Shown: positions 22,319 through 30,363 of the stretch, piece after piece
Numbering within the stretch: the stretch's first letter is position 1
Layout of the letters: each line of letters opens with the position of its first letter
Assembly: GCF_020073745.1 (NCBI RefSeq)
Contig: NZ_JAIRAU010000052.1
Span: 124,001 to 188,000, forward strand
Direction: 5' to 3'
Source of the DNA: Nannocystis pusilla
GTDB lineage: Bacteria; Myxococcota_A; Polyangia; Nannocystales; Nannocystaceae
Length of the DNA: 64,000 nucleotides
The notes under the pieces: model-generated
Told to the model about the DNA's origin: nothing
Database searches by the model: none
The model's input: the letters and a program-made list of their open reading frames with translations, nothing else
Made by a program: the position numbers and the translations under genes

Positions 22319-23692
22319 ATGGCGACCAGAGAATTCCCTGATTATTGCGAGTTGACATTCCGGACCGAGGGCGGGCCCACGGCGGCCGTACTCAAGGCGC
22401 ACTGGCCGGGGGGCGTGTCGGGCGTGACCATCGGCCCGGGATACGACATGGGCCACCGGAGCGCCGCGTCGATCCGGGCGGACCTCGTCGCCGCGGGCGT
22501 CCCGCAGACCAGCATCGACAAGCTCGTGGGGGGCGCCGGCCTGACCGGCACATCCGCCCGCGACTGGGTGAACGCGCACGCCAGCGAGGTCCCCCTCCTG
22601 ACCCGCGAGCAGTCGATGTCACTCTTCACCCACGTGTACCCGGTGTACGTCGGGTACACGAAGGACATCATCAAGTCGTGGGGGGGCAACTGGGACGCCT
22701 ACCCGCAGAAGATGAAAGAGGTGCTGGTCGACCTGCGGTTCCGCGGCGACCTCTCCAACCGGCACAAGCCCCGCCTGTTGCCGTCGATCACCGCCGCCGA
22801 CTACCCCGCCTTCCGCGCGGTCATCCAGGACCTCAAGTACTGGGTGGACAACACCAACCTCAAGAACGCGAAGGACGGCAGCATCAACCAGCGGATCACC
22901 GCGCGCAGCGACTGGCTGAACGGCGAAGCGGAGGCCCCGGCCGCGGCCTGGGTGTTCCCGTTCCCCGACAACGCGGGCAAGGAGGTCCAGGACGGCGGCT
23001 ATTACATCGGCTCGCCGTCGCTGAGCGCGGCGGCCCTGCCGAAGGTGGACGACGGCTATTATCCGATCGGCGCGAGCGGCATCTGGCACGGCGGGATCCA
23101 CTTCGACGCCGGGACCGGGACCCAGCTCAAGCAGGTCGACGGCGTCCGCTGCATCAAGGACGGCGAGGTCGTCGCATACCTCGTCAACCAGAAATACAAG
23201 GAGATCGCGTTCCCGGCCGAGGACAAGAAGGCGCTGTATTCGTCCGGATTCACGCTGGTCCGGCACAAGCTCGAATGTCCGGGGGCGCCGCCGGCCCAGT
23301 CGACCGCGCCTGCCACGACCCCCCCCGCCCAGGGCCCACCGCCTGCACAAAACACGGCGCCCGGGAAGCCGCCTCCGCCTGCACAGAACACGGCGCCCGG
23401 GAAGCCGCCTCCGCCCGCCCAAAACACGGCGCCCGGCAAACCGCCGCCGCCTGCACAGAACACGACGCCCGCCAAGCCGACCCTGACTTTCTACAGCCTC
23501 TACATGCATCAACTCGACTACGAGGGGTATCAGAGCGACGCCCAGCGCAAGCGCCCCAAGTACTGGGGGCCCGCGAAGGAATATGTGGTCGGGGAGAAGG
23601 CCAAGGATCAGCAGGAGGACGGGCCGGAGCCGGCCGAGCCGGAGTTGCTCGGGGAGTGCGACGAAATGGCCTGCTGGTCGGAGGCGGACTGA
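22319..23692 (+). CDS. T6SS-type muramidase effector with degenerate LytM-like part
   Basis: 457 residues from ATG 22319 (MATREFPDYCELTF). The first ~200 residues are a lysozyme-like domain: Glu17 in FRTEGG followed by SGVTIGPGYDMGHRS (34-48), the Glu ... Thr-Gly-x-Gly-x-Asp pattern of pesticin/T4-lysozyme-like muramidases in T6SS effectors. Residues ~210-300 resemble an M23 (LytM) domain (HGGIHFDAGTG at 257, then GEVVAY). However, the HxGxD Asp is His261 and the HLHFE motif is absent, so peptidase activity is doubtful. A PPPAQNTAPGKP repeat array (about 336-385) interrupts this part before SLYMHQL (393-399). It should cleave glycan strands of a rival's wall. It is grouped with the M15 effector and VgrG; no immunity gene is identified. 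Confidence 0.8.
   Translation: MATREFPDYCELTFRTEGGPTAAVLKAHWPGGVSGVTIGPGYDMGHRSAASIRADLVAAGVPQTSIDKLVGGAGLTGTSARDWVNAHASEVPLLTREQSMSLFTHVYPVYVGYTKDIIKSWGGNWDAYPQKMKEVLVDLRFRGDLSNRHKPRLLPSITAADYPAFRAVIQDLKYWVDNTNLKNAKDGSINQRITARSDWLNGEAEAPAAAWVFPFPDNAGKEVQDGGYYIGSPSLSAAALPKVDDGYYPIGASGIWHGGIHFDAGTGTQLKQVDGVRCIKDGEVVAYLVNQKYKEIAFPAEDKKALYSSGFTLVRHKLECPGAPPAQSTAPATTPPAQGPPPAQNTAPGKPPPPAQNTAPGKPPPPAQNTAPGKPPPPAQNTTPAKPTLTFYSLYMHQLDYEGYQSDAQRKRPKYWGPAKEYVVGEKAKDQQEDGPEPAEPELLGECDEMACWSEAD
23335..23480 (+). repeat. four 36-bp coding repeats (Pro-rich linker)
   Basis: Each unit encodes PPPAQNTAPGKP; the fourth is PPPAQNTTPAKP. It forms a flexible linker inside the muramidase effector gene. Near identity of the units points to slippage or recent expansion. 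Confidence 0.85.
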
Positions 23693-23749
23693 CCCCATGC
23701 TCGGCGCCCCGCACGGGGCGCTGGTCCGTCGCCCGGCCCCGTCGGCGCT

Positions 23750-25939
23750 TCAGCCTGCGGCGCGCAGCGAGGCGACGGCGTCGCGCGTGGCTCGCTCGCG
23801 GGTCGCCTCGACGTACCAGCCGAACTCCTCGACGAGCCGGGCCGAGGCGCCCTCGTGGACGAACGCGACGCGGCCGTCCGGGGCGACGAACAGTGTCAGC
23901 GGGATGGAGCGCCAGCCGCTGTCGAGGTAGTAGCGCGCGCCGAGCAGCACCTCGAGCCGGAGCTGTCGTTCGGCGAGCCACTCGGTGAGCTCGGCGGTGT
24001 CGTCGTCGGTGTGGACGGTGGTGAACACGACGTCGGGCGAACCGGCGACGGCGTCGGCGAACTGCTGCAGCGCCGGCATCTCCATCACGCACGCCCCGCA
24101 GCTCCGGCCCCAGAAATGGATGACGGCCAGCTTGCCGCGCAGCGAGTCGCTGGCGCGCTCGCCCCCGCCGAGCTTCGGCAGCGCGAACGGGCGCAGCGCC
24201 TCCGGCTCGACGGTCGACTTGGCCAGCAGCGCGGTGCGTCGCCGCTCGTGGTGCTCGGCCTCGAGCCGCTCGCGGTGGGCCGCGTAGCCGCGCTCGTTGC
24301 CGTGCCGCCGGCGGTACAGCTGGCGCAGCGCGTCGTCGCAGGTCGCGTCGCCGCCCCAGCGCGGCAGGCCCTCGACCAGCAGCTGCTCGGCCTCGTCGAG
24401 GCGCCCGTCGGCCTCGGCCAGCGCCGCCAGCTGCACGAGGTACTTCGCCGCCCGGCTCTCGAGCGGCCGCCCGCGCTCGAGCACCTCGCGGGCCTCGGCG
24501 TCGCGGCCCTGGGCCTGCAGCGTGGCCGCCAGCGCGCCGTAGAGCGGCGTCAGCAAGAAGCCCGGGTCGCGGGTGGCCGCTGCCGGGTCGGTCCGCCGCG
24601 CCTCGGCCAGGCGGGCCTCGCCGCGCTCGAGGGCCAGCCGCGCGATGGCCTCGGCCTCGGCGTCGTACGCGGTGCGCTCGCTGAGCTCGACGGCGACGAC
24701 GGCCAGCGCCTGGAAGTTGTTCCGGTCGTGCTGCGCCCACGCCTGCAGGGCGTCACGCAGGGCCTCGGGCGCGACGCCCTCGATGTCGCGCAGCAGCCAG
24801 TAGCGCATGCGCGTCACGTCGCCCAGGAGCCGCGTGACGACCGGCCGGGCGAGGAAGGCGTCGAGCAGGCGCAGCTCCTCGGCGTCGGCCGCGGGATCGG
24901 CCGGCCCCTTCCGCCCGTCACGCGCCATGTCGAGCGCGAGGAGCTGCCCGTAGCGGGCCCAGTCGGCCTCGGCGCTGTCCGGGAAGCGCGTCAGCACCTC
25001 GGCGGTGAGCTCTTGATATGTCTCTTGAGACATGTCCTGATAGACATGCGCTGCGGCCTGCAGCGCGGCCGGGGAGTCGCCGCGGTGCTGCAGCAAGAGC
25101 GCGACGTCGGCGTCGATCGCCGCCCGCCGATCGGCGGCCTCGCGCGTCGGCGACACGTCGATCGCCTGCCACAGCCTGGCGTGCAGCGGCGGCGCGTGGG
25201 GCGACAGCGCGAGGGCGCGGCGCAGCGAGGCCTCGGCCTCGCCCGGGCGGCGGTGCAGCAATTGCCAGGTCGCCGTCATGAACTCGGCGTCGACGTTGTC
25301 CGGGTCGAGCGCGCGGACCCGGTCGGCCAGCTCGGCAATTCGCGACTCGGTGGTCTCGAACTGCTGGGCGACGAACGCCAGCTCGAGCGCGACGAGGTCG
25401 GCCGGGGCCGGCTGCGGCTGGGCGGCGAAGAACGCCTCCGCCTCCTCGCGCGGCGCGTGGACCACGAGCGCCCGGGCGAGCAGCCACACCGCGTCGGGAT
25501 GATCGGGCATGGCTGCGAGCGCGGCCCGAGCCGCGGGGATGCCCTCCTCGGCGCCGCGGCGCGGATGATCGACGAGGGCGCCGGCGCGGGCGAACAGGGC
25601 CCACGGCTCGCCGGGCCGCTCGCGCAGCATCGCCTCGGCCAGCGGCACGGCGTCGGCCTTCGCACGCGCGACGCACAAGATCGTCCACGACTGCAGCGGC
25701 GCGCTGTCCGGGTGCACGAGGCGGAGCGCGGCGCCGTCGCGGGCGCAGGCCCAGAAGTCGCGGCCGAGGTACGCGCGACGGACCTGCGCGACCGCGCCGT
25801 CGGCCGCGGTGACCGTGGTGGTTCGCGGCTCGCTCGCGGGCCGCGAGTCGCAGGCCGCCGACGCGACGAGGAGCAGCGCCCCGATCAGCGCGCACAGGGA
25901 CGCGAGGGCGCGGCGGCGGAGCGGATACCGGTCATACAT
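23750..25939 (-). CDS. TPR lipoprotein with C-terminal TlpA-like thioredoxin domain
   Basis: 729 residues from ATG 25939 (MYDRYPLRRR), which gives a lipoprotein signal with lipobox ASAAC (Cys30). Residues ~50-580 are helical repeats of the TPR kind (for example AAMPDHPDAVWLLARALVVH, DPDNVDAEFMTATWQLLHRR). The last ~150 residues form a TlpA/ResA-like thioredoxin fold with active site CGAC (614-617) in FWGRSCGACVMEMPALQQF and a cis-Pro region (RSIPLTLFVAPDG). It would work as a periplasmic thiol-disulphide oxidoreductase, possibly binding clients through the TPRs. An in-frame copy of the CATG-14 repeat encodes HVYQDMSQETYQE (298-310). It lies between T6SS genes but shows no T6SS motif of its own. 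Confidence 0.85.
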   Translation of the reverse strand: MYDRYPLRRRALASLCALIGALLLVASAACDSRPASEPRTTTVTAADGAVAQVRRAYLGRDFWACARDGAALRLVHPDSAPLQSWTILCVARAKADAVPLAEAMLRERPGEPWALFARAGALVDHPRRGAEEGIPAARAALAAMPDHPDAVWLLARALVVHAPREEAEAFFAAQPQPAPADLVALELAFVAQQFETTESRIAELADRVRALDPDNVDAEFMTATWQLLHRRPGEAEASLRRALALSPHAPPLHARLWQAIDVSPTREAADRRAAIDADVALLLQHRGDSPAALQAAAHVYQDMSQETYQELTAEVLTRFPDSAEADWARYGQLLALDMARDGRKGPADPAADAEELRLLDAFLARPVVTRLLGDVTRMRYWLLRDIEGVAPEALRDALQAWAQHDRNNFQALAVVAVELSERTAYDAEAEAIARLALERGEARLAEARRTDPAAATRDPGFLLTPLYGALAATLQAQGRDAEAREVLERGRPLESRAAKYLVQLAALAEADGRLDEAEQLLVEGLPRWGGDATCDDALRQLYRRRHGNERGYAAHRERLEAEHHERRRTALLAKSTVEPEALRPFALPKLGGGERASDSLRGKLAVIHFWGRSCGACVMEMPALQQFADAVAGSPDVVFTTVHTDDDTAELTEWLAERQLRLEVLLGARYYLDSGWRSIPLTLFVAPDGRVAFVHEGASARLVEEFGWYVEATRERATRDAVASLRAAG
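25016..25049. repeat. CATG-14 repeat copy 5, three cores, inside a coding region
   Basis: Cores ATATGT (25016), ACATGT (25030) and ACATGC (25044), each 14 bp apart. The first two pair as ATGTCT-CTTG-AGACAT. It lies in frame within the TPR-TlpA gene. AT content is well above the surrounding gene. Confidence 0.8.
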
Positions 25940-26106
25940 GGGTGCGCCACAACTCTGATGCAGAGGCACTTATTTCGCCATGACGCGCCAGCCGATTCGC
26001 CGGCCTGCGCTTTGCCAACATGCGCGCACAGGCGAGGCGTGACCGACAATTTGGCGAGACCCTCGCGCCGCTGTCGCGAGCGCGGCGTCAGCGATGCGCT
26101 CGGGTC

Positions 26107-28251
26107 TTACTTCGAGCCGCGCTCGGACGGCGTCGCGGCGATCGGCGCGGCGTCGTTGGCGTCGTTGGCGGTCTGCGGCGCGGCGTCCTGCCCGCGCAGC
26201 GGCGAGCCGGAGCTATTGATGTAGACCATGTTGCCCTTGATGTAGATCCCCCCGGAATTGATGGTGATGAAGCCGCCCGGGCCCTGGATCGTCAGGCCGC
26301 TGCCGGCGTCGAGCACGATCTTGCTCGACCGCAGGTGGATCTCGTCGGCGGCCTCGATCGCGAGGCGCCCGCCGATCGTGGTCTGCTCGTTTGCGCCGAC
26401 GATCCGCGACACCGAGCCGTCGACCTTCTCGAGCGTGCTCTTGCGGACGTGCTCGTGGCGGTCGCCGTCGATGAGCTCGAGCTTGTCGTCGAGGATGTGC
26501 ATGTCGACGCGGCCGGGGCCGTCGATGCCGCCGATGAGCAGCTGGACGTCGCTGCCGAGGTGGGCCGCGGTGTTGCGGTGGATCTTCAGGTGATGGTCGT
26601 GGAACAGCTGGACGAAGCTGTCGCCGGCCTTGCCGCCCTCGTCGTGGCCGACGGTCACGTGCGAGTTGTTCCACACGGTCGAGAAGGCGTCGTTGTTGAC
26701 GCGGACGTCGATGTTGCGCTCGGCGTGGAGGAAGATCTGCTCCTCCTTCTTCTTGTCCTCGAAGCGGAGCTCGTTGTAGCCGCCGCCGCCGAGCGAGCTG
26801 TCGGACTTGATCGTGCTCTTGGTCTTCTGCTCCGGCAGCGGGTAGGGGACCTCGTTCTGGCCGTGGTAGATGCGCCCGGTGATGATCGGTCGGTCGGGGT
26901 CGCCCTCGAGGAAGTCGACCAGCACCTCGTGGCCGATCCGCGGGATGAACATCGCGCCCCAGCCGTTGCCGGCCCACAGCTGGCTGACGCGGACCCAGCA
27001 GGTGCTCGTCTCGTCGAACTGGCCCTCGCGGTCCCAGTGGAACTGGATCCGCACGCGCCCCCACTTGTCGACGTGCACCTCCTCGCCCTCGGGCCCGACG
27101 ACGACCGCCGACTGCAGGCCGCGCATCACCGGCCGCGGGGTCACGCGCGCCGGGCGGAACGGGACCTTGAGCTCGGTGACGGTGAAGCGGTTCTCGTAGG
27201 AGCTGGCCTTCTGGCCGTCGTGGTCGAGCACCTGCGGCTGCTCGCCGTGGTGCCGCACCTCGGTGACGCGGTATTGCGTGTTGAGCTCCTGCTGCGTGTG
27301 ACCGGTGAGGGTCATCGTGTGGCCCGGCGTCAGGCGCGGGCAATCGCTGTCACCGACGCCCTGCCGGCGGCTGGCCTGCAGCTCCTCGAGGCGGATCTTC
27401 GCCAGCACCTGGCCCTCGTGCGGGCCGGCGCGCCCGGGGTCCTGATATTCGCCGGGGAAGTCGTAGGCCTCGAGCTCGGGCTTGGCCTTGCCCGTCTCCT
27501 TGACCTCCATCGCCTGGTCGGGCTTGTGCAGGTTCTTGTCGCGGAGCGAGACGGTGCCGGTGCGGATCCTGCCGCCGAAGCGGAAGCCCTTGACGTGCTC
27601 GCGGTCCTGCACGGCGCCGTCGGGCGGGTTGAACCACACCGTCGAGTCGCCGGCGATCGCGGGGTGAGCCTGGCTGCTGTCGGCCATCACCCACACGTGC
27701 TTGCCCTCGTCGTGCTCGAACCAATAGCAGATCCCGTCCTCCTCGAGCAGGCGGCTGACGAACGCGAGGTCGGTCTCCCGGTATTGCACACAGTAGTTGC
27801 GCGGCTGGTACGTGGCCGACAGCGCGAAGCGGAAGCGATCCTTGGCCACGCCGGCGCGCGTGAGCACCTCGGAGACGATCTGCTCGGTGGTCTTGTCCTG
27901 GAAGATCCGGCAGTCGCTGCGGTGCAGCAGCAGGTGGGCCGAGGGCCCGATCACCAGCTCGTAGAGGTCGAAGTCGCGGGTGTGGCCGATGTACTCGGCC
28001 TCGTACACGATCCCGTGGACGTGGCGCGGCACGTCGGCGCCCTCGATCGTCAGCGACGCGGACTGGCCCAGCACGCCCTCGGTGTCGAGGTCGAGGCCCG
28101 CGACCTCGACCCGGAACTCGAACGGGCTCGACACCGCCTCGCGGCCGGTGAAGCGGACCACCCGGAGCGACGCGCCCCCGACGTCGAGCGTGAAGATGGG
28201 GTCGTTCGTCTGGAGCACCGAAGCAACAGGATTGATATCGTCGACAGCCAT
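26107..28251 (-). CDS. vgrG: type VI secretion spike protein VgrG (TssI)
   Basis: 714 residues from ATG 28251 (MAVDDINPVASVLQ); a TTG at 28278 is an alternative. The gp27-like base spans ~20-370 (FTLDVGGASLRVVRFTGREA, SPFEFRVEVAGLD, then YCVQYRETDLAFVSRLLEED and GICYWFEH). The gp5-like OB domain follows (VHVDKWGRVRIQFHWDREGQ, CWVRVSQLWAGNGWGAMFIP, RIGHEVLVDFLEGDPDRPII). The C-terminal ~230 residues form the beta-helical needle (NIDVRVNNDAFSTV, IGGRLAIEAADEIHLRSSKI). There is no extra effector domain, only a short acidic tail. It forms the trimeric spike tipped by PAAR. The island encodes matching cargo (PAAR toxin, M15 and muramidase effectors), but no sheath, baseplate or ClpV genes are in the window. 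Confidence 0.97.
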   Translation of the reverse strand: MAVDDINPVASVLQTNDPIFTLDVGGASLRVVRFTGREAVSSPFEFRVEVAGLDLDTEGVLGQSASLTIEGADVPRHVHGIVYEAEYIGHTRDFDLYELVIGPSAHLLLHRSDCRIFQDKTTEQIVSEVLTRAGVAKDRFRFALSATYQPRNYCVQYRETDLAFVSRLLEEDGICYWFEHDEGKHVWVMADSSQAHPAIAGDSTVWFNPPDGAVQDREHVKGFRFGGRIRTGTVSLRDKNLHKPDQAMEVKETGKAKPELEAYDFPGEYQDPGRAGPHEGQVLAKIRLEELQASRRQGVGDSDCPRLTPGHTMTLTGHTQQELNTQYRVTEVRHHGEQPQVLDHDGQKASSYENRFTVTELKVPFRPARVTPRPVMRGLQSAVVVGPEGEEVHVDKWGRVRIQFHWDREGQFDETSTCWVRVSQLWAGNGWGAMFIPRIGHEVLVDFLEGDPDRPIITGRIYHGQNEVPYPLPEQKTKSTIKSDSSLGGGGYNELRFEDKKKEEQIFLHAERNIDVRVNNDAFSTVWNNSHVTVGHDEGGKAGDSFVQLFHDHHLKIHRNTAAHLGSDVQLLIGGIDGPGRVDMHILDDKLELIDGDRHEHVRKSTLEKVDGSVSRIVGANEQTTIGGRLAIEAADEIHLRSSKIVLDAGSGLTIQGPGGFITINSGGIYIKGNMVYINSSGSPLRGQDAAPQTANDANDAAPIAATPSERGSK

Positions 28252-28644
28252 CGGTACGCTCGAGCCCTCGATTCGCAAGATAGGTGCAGCGGCGAGGAGG
28301 CGTCAACACGGGGGACGCCGGGGCGACATCGTCCGCAGCGGACATGTGTTGCCGGACCAGGCGGATCCCCGCGCACGGATCCGCGCGCGCGCGAGCGATG
28401 CCGACCGGCGCAGGCTGCTTCGCGCGTGGCCGCGCGCGTTCACGCTCGACGCTGCGAGGTGCACATTCGCGGGCGCCAGCCGCCCTGATGGCAGTGAAAG
28501 CATTCTCCCGCAGCGCGCGGTCGGTGCGCGAGGTGACGCCGCGGTCACGATGCGGTGTCCGTCACGATCGCCGCTCGCGTCCCGACGGGGCGCGCTCGCT
28601 CACGGCGATCCGATCTCGAGCCGTCGCCGCCGGCGCGAATGCAT

Positions 28645-28664
28645 GCATGACCCGAGGGACATGT
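28645..28664. repeat. CATG-14 repeat copy 6
   Basis: Cores GCATGA (28645) and ACATGT (28659), 14 bp apart, pairing imperfectly as ATGACCC-GA-GGGACAT. Confidence 0.65.
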
Positions 28665-28712
28665 CGATGACGAGCCGGCCGGATCGCCCTGGAACGGCTC
28701 CGGCGCATCATC

Positions 28713-28732
28713 GGATGTCTCTCGAGACATCT
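28713..28732. repeat. CATG-14 repeat copy 7
   Basis: GATGTCT, loop CTCG, AGACATC: a perfect 7-bp stem with a 4-nt loop. Cores start at 28713 and 28727. It lies 27 bp after the stop of the leftward beta-helix lipoprotein gene, so it may act as that gene's terminator. Confidence 0.7.
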
Positions 28733-28758
28733 GGCATGCAGGGCCCGCGGCGCGCGGG

Positions 28759-30030
28759 CTACTTCAGCATGCACATCCCCATGTTCCACACCGGGTAGTT
28801 GCAGGTGAACGAGACGTCGTCGCCGAAGAACCCGTACTCGTTGACGTAGTGCTGGACGTCGTTGGGCACGTTCTCCTGGGCCTGGCCGAAGCCCCAGTCG
28901 CTGGCGGTCACGTCGACGGTCACCGGCGACTGGAGGAACATGCCGCCGCCCTCGTCGGCGGTGTTCAGCTTGACGGTGCCGCCGGCGATCACGACGGGGC
29001 AGTAGCTGAAGTAGAGCCCGCCGCCCTGGTTGCCGGCGGTGTTCTCGACGATCGTGGTGTCGGTCATGGTCGTCGGCGCGTACGAGAAGATGCCGCCGCC
29101 GTTGACGTCGGCGTTGTTGCCGGTGATCGTCACGCTGTCGAGCTCGAGCGTCGCGTTGTCGTCGTTGGCGCTGCCGTCGTAGCAGATCGCGCCGCCGTAC
29201 TGCCCGTGGTTGTCGGTGAAGGTGCAGTCCTTGATCGCCACGGTCATCGACGCGGCCGAGCGTGAGACCGCCAGGCCGCCGCCGCACAGCGAGTTGCCCA
29301 GCGGGTTGTGCTCGGCCTCGCCGTGCTGGAAGGTGAAGCCCTCGATCGTCACGCTCACGCGGTCGATGAAGATCGGCGTCGAGGCGCCGCCGCCGTCGAG
29401 GAACGTCTTGTCCTGGCCGGCGCCGATCAGCGTCATCGGGCGGTCGATCACCACCCCCTCCTGGTAGGTCCCGGCGCACACGGTGATCGTCGCGTTCGGC
29501 GGGGCAGCGGCCACCGCGGCGGTCAGGGTCGAGTACTTGCCCTGCCCGTTGACCGTGATCGGCTCGCCGCCGGCGCAATCCCACGGGTCGTCGCCGCCGG
29601 TCGTCGTGTCGTCCTCGGTCGTCGAGACGGCGTCGGTGGTGTCACCGGTGGTGGTGGTGGTGTCGCCGCCGGTGGTGGTGGTGTCGTCACCGGTGGTGGT
29701 GGTGTCGTCGTCACCGGTGGTGGTCGTGGTGGTGTCGCCGGTGGTGGTGGTGTCGGGGCCCGTGGTCGGGAGGTTCTCCGTGGTCGGATCGCCGGCCGTC
29801 ACCGTGACCTCGTCGTCGGTGGTGCTCACCGTTGTCTCGCCGTTCGTGCTGCTGTCGGTCACCGTCGCCGCCGACGCGGCGGGCTCGGTGGCCGCGGTCG
29901 CGTCGGAGTCGCTGCCCTCGGTGACGGTCGCGGTCGCGGAGTCGGCGGGCGCTGGGTCGCCGCAGGCGATCACGCTGGCACAGCAGACACACGACACGAC
30001 GCGGGCGAGACGGCTGGAATTGCGAGACAT
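28759..30030 (-). CDS. right-handed beta-helix lipoprotein
   Basis: 423 residues from ATG 30030 (MSRNSSRLARVV). Lipobox SVIAC places the lipidated Cys at 23. Residues 24-150 are a Thr/Asp/Gly linker with near-repeats of TTTTGDDTTTTGGD. The rest is a parallel beta-helix of the pectate-lyase-like superfamily. It begins with the N-terminal cap typical of such proteins (GKYSTLTAAVAAAPPNATIT, VCAGTYQEGVVIDRPMTLIG), followed by coils with recurring N-x-A-x-x-x-G-G-G-(I/L) turns (NNADVNGGGIFSYAP, NTAGNQGGGLYFSYCP, NTADEGGGMFLQS). It is predicted to be a surface-exposed polysaccharide-binding or cleaving protein, or an adhesin; no catalytic residues can be assigned. CATG-14 repeats flank it on both sides. 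Confidence 0.8.
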   Translation of the reverse strand: MSRNSSRLARVVSCVCCASVIACGDPAPADSATATVTEGSDSDATAATEPAASAATVTDSSTNGETTVSTTDDEVTVTAGDPTTENLPTTGPDTTTTGDTTTTTTGDDDTTTTGDDTTTTGGDTTTTTGDTTDAVSTTEDDTTTGGDDPWDCAGGEPITVNGQGKYSTLTAAVAAAPPNATITVCAGTYQEGVVIDRPMTLIGAGQDKTFLDGGGASTPIFIDRVSVTIEGFTFQHGEAEHNPLGNSLCGGGLAVSRSAASMTVAIKDCTFTDNHGQYGGAICYDGSANDDNATLELDSVTITGNNADVNGGGIFSYAPTTMTDTTIVENTAGNQGGGLYFSYCPVVIAGGTVKLNTADEGGGMFLQSPVTVDVTASDWGFGQAQENVPNDVQHYVNEYGFFGDDVSFTCNYPVWNMGMCMLK

Positions 30031-30363
30031 CGGCGGTATATGCCCCGGCCGGCCGCCGACGGTCAAGCGGGGGCGCGAGCGCCCGCGGAAGCCGCGACGC
30101 GCCCGCGCGCGGAGGCTCGACGGGCGCATGCGTACATGTCTCTCGGGTCATGTTCTTCTAGGCATGTCATCGCGGCGCGAGCCCTCGGCGCGACGTCCCG
30201 GTGGATGTCACCCGGGCCGGGTTTCGACTGGCCGCCGCGCCGCCTGCTCGACACGCGTCCTCACCCCGTGACCGGTGGATCACGAATTCGAGGCCGTGAG
30301 GGCCGTGAGGCGCCCGGGGCGGGTGCCTGGCACATGGAGCCGCGGCTCTGATACGCTCCTCGC
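30031..30363. other. divergent intergenic region with a triple CATG-14 repeat
   Basis: About 330 bp between divergent genes. It holds a three-core repeat (30134-30167) and otherwise nothing recognisable. Promoters for both flanking genes are expected here. Confidence 0.5.
30134..30167. repeat. CATG-14 repeat copy 8, three cores
   Basis: Cores ACATGT (30134), TCATGT (30148) and GCATGT (30162), exactly 14 bp apart. The sequence between cores reads TCTCTCGGG then TCTTCTAGG, so the copy resembles a short tandem array rather than a single hairpin. Confidence 0.75.

Larger units (their letters stand above)
28252..28758. other. intergenic region with CATG-14 repeats
   Basis: About 500 bp upstream of vgrG with no convincing gene. 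It contains two CATG-14 repeat copies (28645-28664, 28713-28732) at its far end, next to the stop of the beta-helix lipoprotein gene. The vgrG promoter should lie in its left part. Confidence 0.5.

Noticed and set aside
13342..28251. A complete T6SS locus
   Set aside because: Only spike, tip, adaptor and effectors were found; no sheath, baseplate, membrane complex or ClpV gene.
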